Positions 33,951 to 36,173 of a stretch of DNA of 36,173 bases are shown one piece after another (the stretch's first letter is position 1; the number at the start of each line of letters is the position of its first letter). The notes under the pieces were generated by a model that saw only the letters and a program-made list of their open reading frames with translations, searched no databases and had not been told where the DNA came from. Made by a program: the position numbers and the translations under genes. Origin of the DNA: Ruminococcaceae bacterium UBA1734 (GTDB lineage: Bacteria; Bacillota; Clostridia; Oscillospirales; Acutalibacteraceae); NCBI GenBank assembly GCA_002315765.1, contig DCIE01000020.1, forward strand, positions 1 through 36,173, read 5' to 3'.

Positions 33951-36173
33951 ATGAAAAAACTAATATCTTTTGTATTGACAATTGTAATGATTATTTCAAC
34001 AATATCTGTATGTTTTGGTACTTTTCAAGCTTCAGCAGCCGATTCTTTTTATTCTCAGTACGGAATAACGGAATTGCAGCTGTTCCAGCTTTATCCGCAA
34101 TATCTTTCTCCACAGGCCGAGAATACAATTATTGACCTTTTTGAAAGAAGATATCAGGAAATAATTGATAGTAGATCTACTGCCGATAATGCTGTTGCAA
34201 GTTATATGTATTCCTTAAAAGAGGGAAAAAATATTATTATTTCGGAAGTATTATCTTTGGCCGGTATCGGAAAGTCTTTCGAGGAAAAAATGAGAGACGA
34301 ATCGGCAAAAAAGATGATAAAAAATATAATGATGGTTGACGAAACTGTAAGTGCTTCGGCAAACAGTGTTTCCGAAAACTTTAAAAATTTTAAAAATGTA
34401 TATGATACCGCTACAATTACCGGAAAAAACAGTTTGGTAGAGGATTTGAAAAGTGCCGCAAAGCATTTAAGCAGTAAGCAAATTAATGATATTACATCGG
34501 ATATGTTTTCTTCAAGCGGAAAGTTGGTTTCCGCCGTATCAGACGGTATAGAAAAGTGGCAAATGGTTACGGCCTTAATTGAGTTAAAAGAAATAGAAGA
34601 AGAATCCATTTACAGACTTTTGCGTATGCTTCCGGAAAATTCCGAATTGGCAGAAGGACTTGTAAAAGTTTTGGATGAGATGAATGAAGACATAGTAGGG
34701 AATATTGTTTCATCATATTTAAAAGATAAAGTCATAGATTCAATAAAAGATGCGATAAAATCCGGAATAAAGAGTGGATTGGAATCAGGAACAGGCTTTG
34801 GACTGAACCTGGCAAAGGCGTTTGCAACCATAGGCGTCAATATTTTTGTTAAATATATTTATCCGGGTGCTTTGGCTGACGAAGTAATAGAGACTATTCT
34901 TTTCACAAGTTATGTTAAAGAACTTGAGATTGCTTTGATAACCAAAAGAACGGAATACTTGTCTTCAAAGCCAAATAGTGAAGAAATTTCCAAATATAGA
35001 TTTTTATATAACGCTTATCTTTCGGCAATTAGAGCAACCCTTGAAAGCTCTGAAGCCATTGCAAAAAACAAGACTGACAAAAATTCGATATCGGCAGTAT
35101 TGGGATTGGCAAATTCCTATAATTATTATAAATACATTCAGTTTTGTATGGAAGAACTAAAGGCTGATATTAACAAAGGAATAATAAATTCTCCTTCAAA
35201 GATTCAATCCGGTTCTTCTGTGTCAACGGTTAAAAAGGAAGATAGCCGTGCATCAATAAGGGAAAAATTTGCTCAAATTCAGGCGCAGTACCCTCCGAAT
35301 ACCGGAAAAACTTTTACCGGAAGTTATCAGGGATGTTGGCAATGCTTTGGTTTTGCAAGATTGGTGTTTAATAAACTTTTCGGATGCGATATGCCATCTT
35401 CATACTATTCTTCAAGAAGATATGAATTAGTGGGAACCAAAAATGTTACTGTTGTAGGACAGTTGGTAGGTTCACAAGTTACAAGTGCAAATATTAAGAA
35501 TTTGTTATCTTCAGCACAGCTTGGTGATATTATTCAGGCTGCGGGAACAACCTCTCAGCACACAATGGTTGTCGCAGGTGTCAACGACGACAGCATTTTA
35601 GTGTATGAGTGCAACAGAAACGGTGATTGCGTAATCTATCAAACACAAAAAGATTGGGCAACCCTTGTTTCCCGTTACGGCACACCTATGACTAATAGCC
35701 AAAACGGTATGACACTTTATCATGCCAATAATTATGATACGCTTTATTGGGACGGTTCGGATGTATTCTATGATGACAGCGTTAATTTTGTTATTAACGA
35801 CGGTGTTTTGACAAAATATAACGGTTTTCAGTATAATGTTGTCATTCCGGACGGTGTTACCGAAATTGCAGATAAATGCTTTTATAATAACGATAAAATC
35901 AGAACTGTTGTATTCCCGGAATCCTTAAAAAAGGTCGGTTCCTCTGTTTTCCAAAATTGCGATAATTTGTATTATGTCGGATTCAATAATGAATTAGAAG
36001 AAATCGGCTTGTCAGCATTTTCAAATTGTAAATCCTTAACATCGGCAAATTTACCCGATTTGATTACAGCAATAAACAGCAGTTGTTTCAGCGGATGTTC
36101 GGCATTGACTTATGTGAATATACCCGAGGAGGTTACAACAATCGGAAGCAGTGCATTTAGAGAATGTACTAAT
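33951..36173 (+). CDS. Secreted protein with a cysteine-peptidase-like (CHAP/NlpC-type) domain and BspA-type leucine-rich repeats (partial, 5' part)
   Basis: The frame is open for 741 codons and leaves the window. MKKLISFVLTIVMIISTISV begins a signal peptide likely cut after ASA (about residue 29). Residues 30-430 are mostly helical with no recognised domain. Around residue 450-560 a cysteine-hydrolase-like domain appears: GCWQCFGFARLVFNKLFG (C462/C465 as candidate nucleophile) and QHTMVVAGVND (H537). This resembles CHAP or NlpC/P60 cell-wall hydrolases or papain-like proteases. From about residue 630 there are BspA-type leucine-rich repeats with the repeated pattern 'I...F..C..L..V..P' (for example TEIADKCFYN, VGSSVFQNCDNL, IGLSAFSNCKSL, INSSCFSGCSAL). 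The protein is extracellular and may bind or cut a host or wall component. The C-terminus is missing. Confidence 0.8.
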   Translation, partial: MKKLISFVLTIVMIISTISVCFGTFQASAADSFYSQYGITELQLFQLYPQYLSPQAENTIIDLFERRYQEIIDSRSTADNAVASYMYSLKEGKNIIISEVLSLAGIGKSFEEKMRDESAKKMIKNIMMVDETVSASANSVSENFKNFKNVYDTATITGKNSLVEDLKSAAKHLSSKQINDITSDMFSSSGKLVSAVSDGIEKWQMVTALIELKEIEEESIYRLLRMLPENSELAEGLVKVLDEMNEDIVGNIVSSYLKDKVIDSIKDAIKSGIKSGLESGTGFGLNLAKAFATIGVNIFVKYIYPGALADEVIETILFTSYVKELEIALITKRTEYLSSKPNSEEISKYRFLYNAYLSAIRATLESSEAIAKNKTDKNSISAVLGLANSYNYYKYIQFCMEELKADINKGIINSPSKIQSGSSVSTVKKEDSRASIREKFAQIQAQYPPNTGKTFTGSYQGCWQCFGFARLVFNKLFGCDMPSSYYSSRRYELVGTKNVTVVGQLVGSQVTSANIKNLLSSAQLGDIIQAAGTTSQHTMVVAGVNDDSILVYECNRNGDCVIYQTQKDWATLVSRYGTPMTNSQNGMTLYHANNYDTLYWDGSDVFYDDSVNFVINDGVLTKYNGFQYNVVIPDGVTEIADKCFYNNDKIRTVVFPESLKKVGSSVFQNCDNLYYVGFNNELEEIGLSAFSNCKSLTSANLPDLITAINSSCFSGCSALTYVNIPEEVTTIGSSAFRECTN

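Noticed and set aside
1..36173. CRISPR arrays, tRNA or rRNA genes, insertion sequences, prophage genes, restriction-modification or other defence systems
   Set aside because: Nothing of this type could be recognised on either strand; gaps between genes are short and explained by promoters, terminators or the T-box leader.

Overview
The window reads as a chromosomal segment of a low-GC, anaerobic, spore-forming-lineage Firmicute, most likely a gut clostridium of the Ruminococcaceae/Oscillospiraceae type. That placement is an inference. It rests on AT-rich composition, RNase J, DnaB next to L9, the tilS-hpt-ftsH trio, a T-box leader, the sporulation-type proteins YpeB and BofA, a flavodiiron oxygen-reduction protein with rubredoxin, a 2[4Fe-4S] ferredoxin, and surface proteins of CnaB-like and BspA-like type. 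No phage, plasmid, insertion sequence, CRISPR array, rRNA or tRNA gene was seen. Coding density is high.

Layout. 1-4552 (+): the 3' end of a cell-wall/membrane-anchored surface protein, then a glycoside hydrolase family 2 enzyme and a PHP-domain phosphoesterase under one strong promoter. 4611-8434 (-): a T-box-regulated, eukaryote-like isoleucyl-tRNA synthetase with a small membrane protein translationally coupled behind it. 8502-9827 (+): the spore germination protein YpeB. 9883-17845 (-): a seven-gene run in transcription order dut, rnjA, rplI, dnaB, tilS, hpt, ftsH, with several 1-4 base overlaps. 17991-20832 (+): a tiny C39-like cysteine peptidase protein, a flavodiiron protein fused to flavin reductase and rubredoxin domains, a separate rubredoxin, and a BofA-like protein. 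20917-21765 (-): rsmA. 21894-29104 (+): an unknown protein with an SPFH/band 7 protein; thiI with an unusual membrane-anchored protein of possible MoCF-like fold and a COG2426 membrane protein; rpmB; a HAD phosphatase with an MFS transporter; and dCMP deaminase. 29165-33735 (-): prfC, trpS, holB, ricT and ferredoxin. 33951-36173 (+): the 5' portion of a secreted protein combining a CHAP/NlpC-like cysteine domain with BspA-type leucine-rich repeats; it runs off the window.

Most genes are housekeeping: translation (ileS, trpS, prfC, rplI, rpmB, tilS, thiI, rsmA), replication (dnaB, holB), RNA turnover (rnjA, ricT), nucleotide metabolism (dut, hpt, dCMP deaminase) and proteolysis (ftsH). The dCMP deaminase and dUTPase together would supply dUMP for thymidylate. 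Twelve sigma-A type promoters could be read directly; eleven have a 17-base spacer and one has 16. I did not find a clear new defence or mobile system. The least explained parts are the membrane-anchored protein at 24936-25907, the unknown partner of the SPFH protein at 21894-22637, the small C39-like protein at 17991-18359, and the multidomain secreted protein at the right edge.
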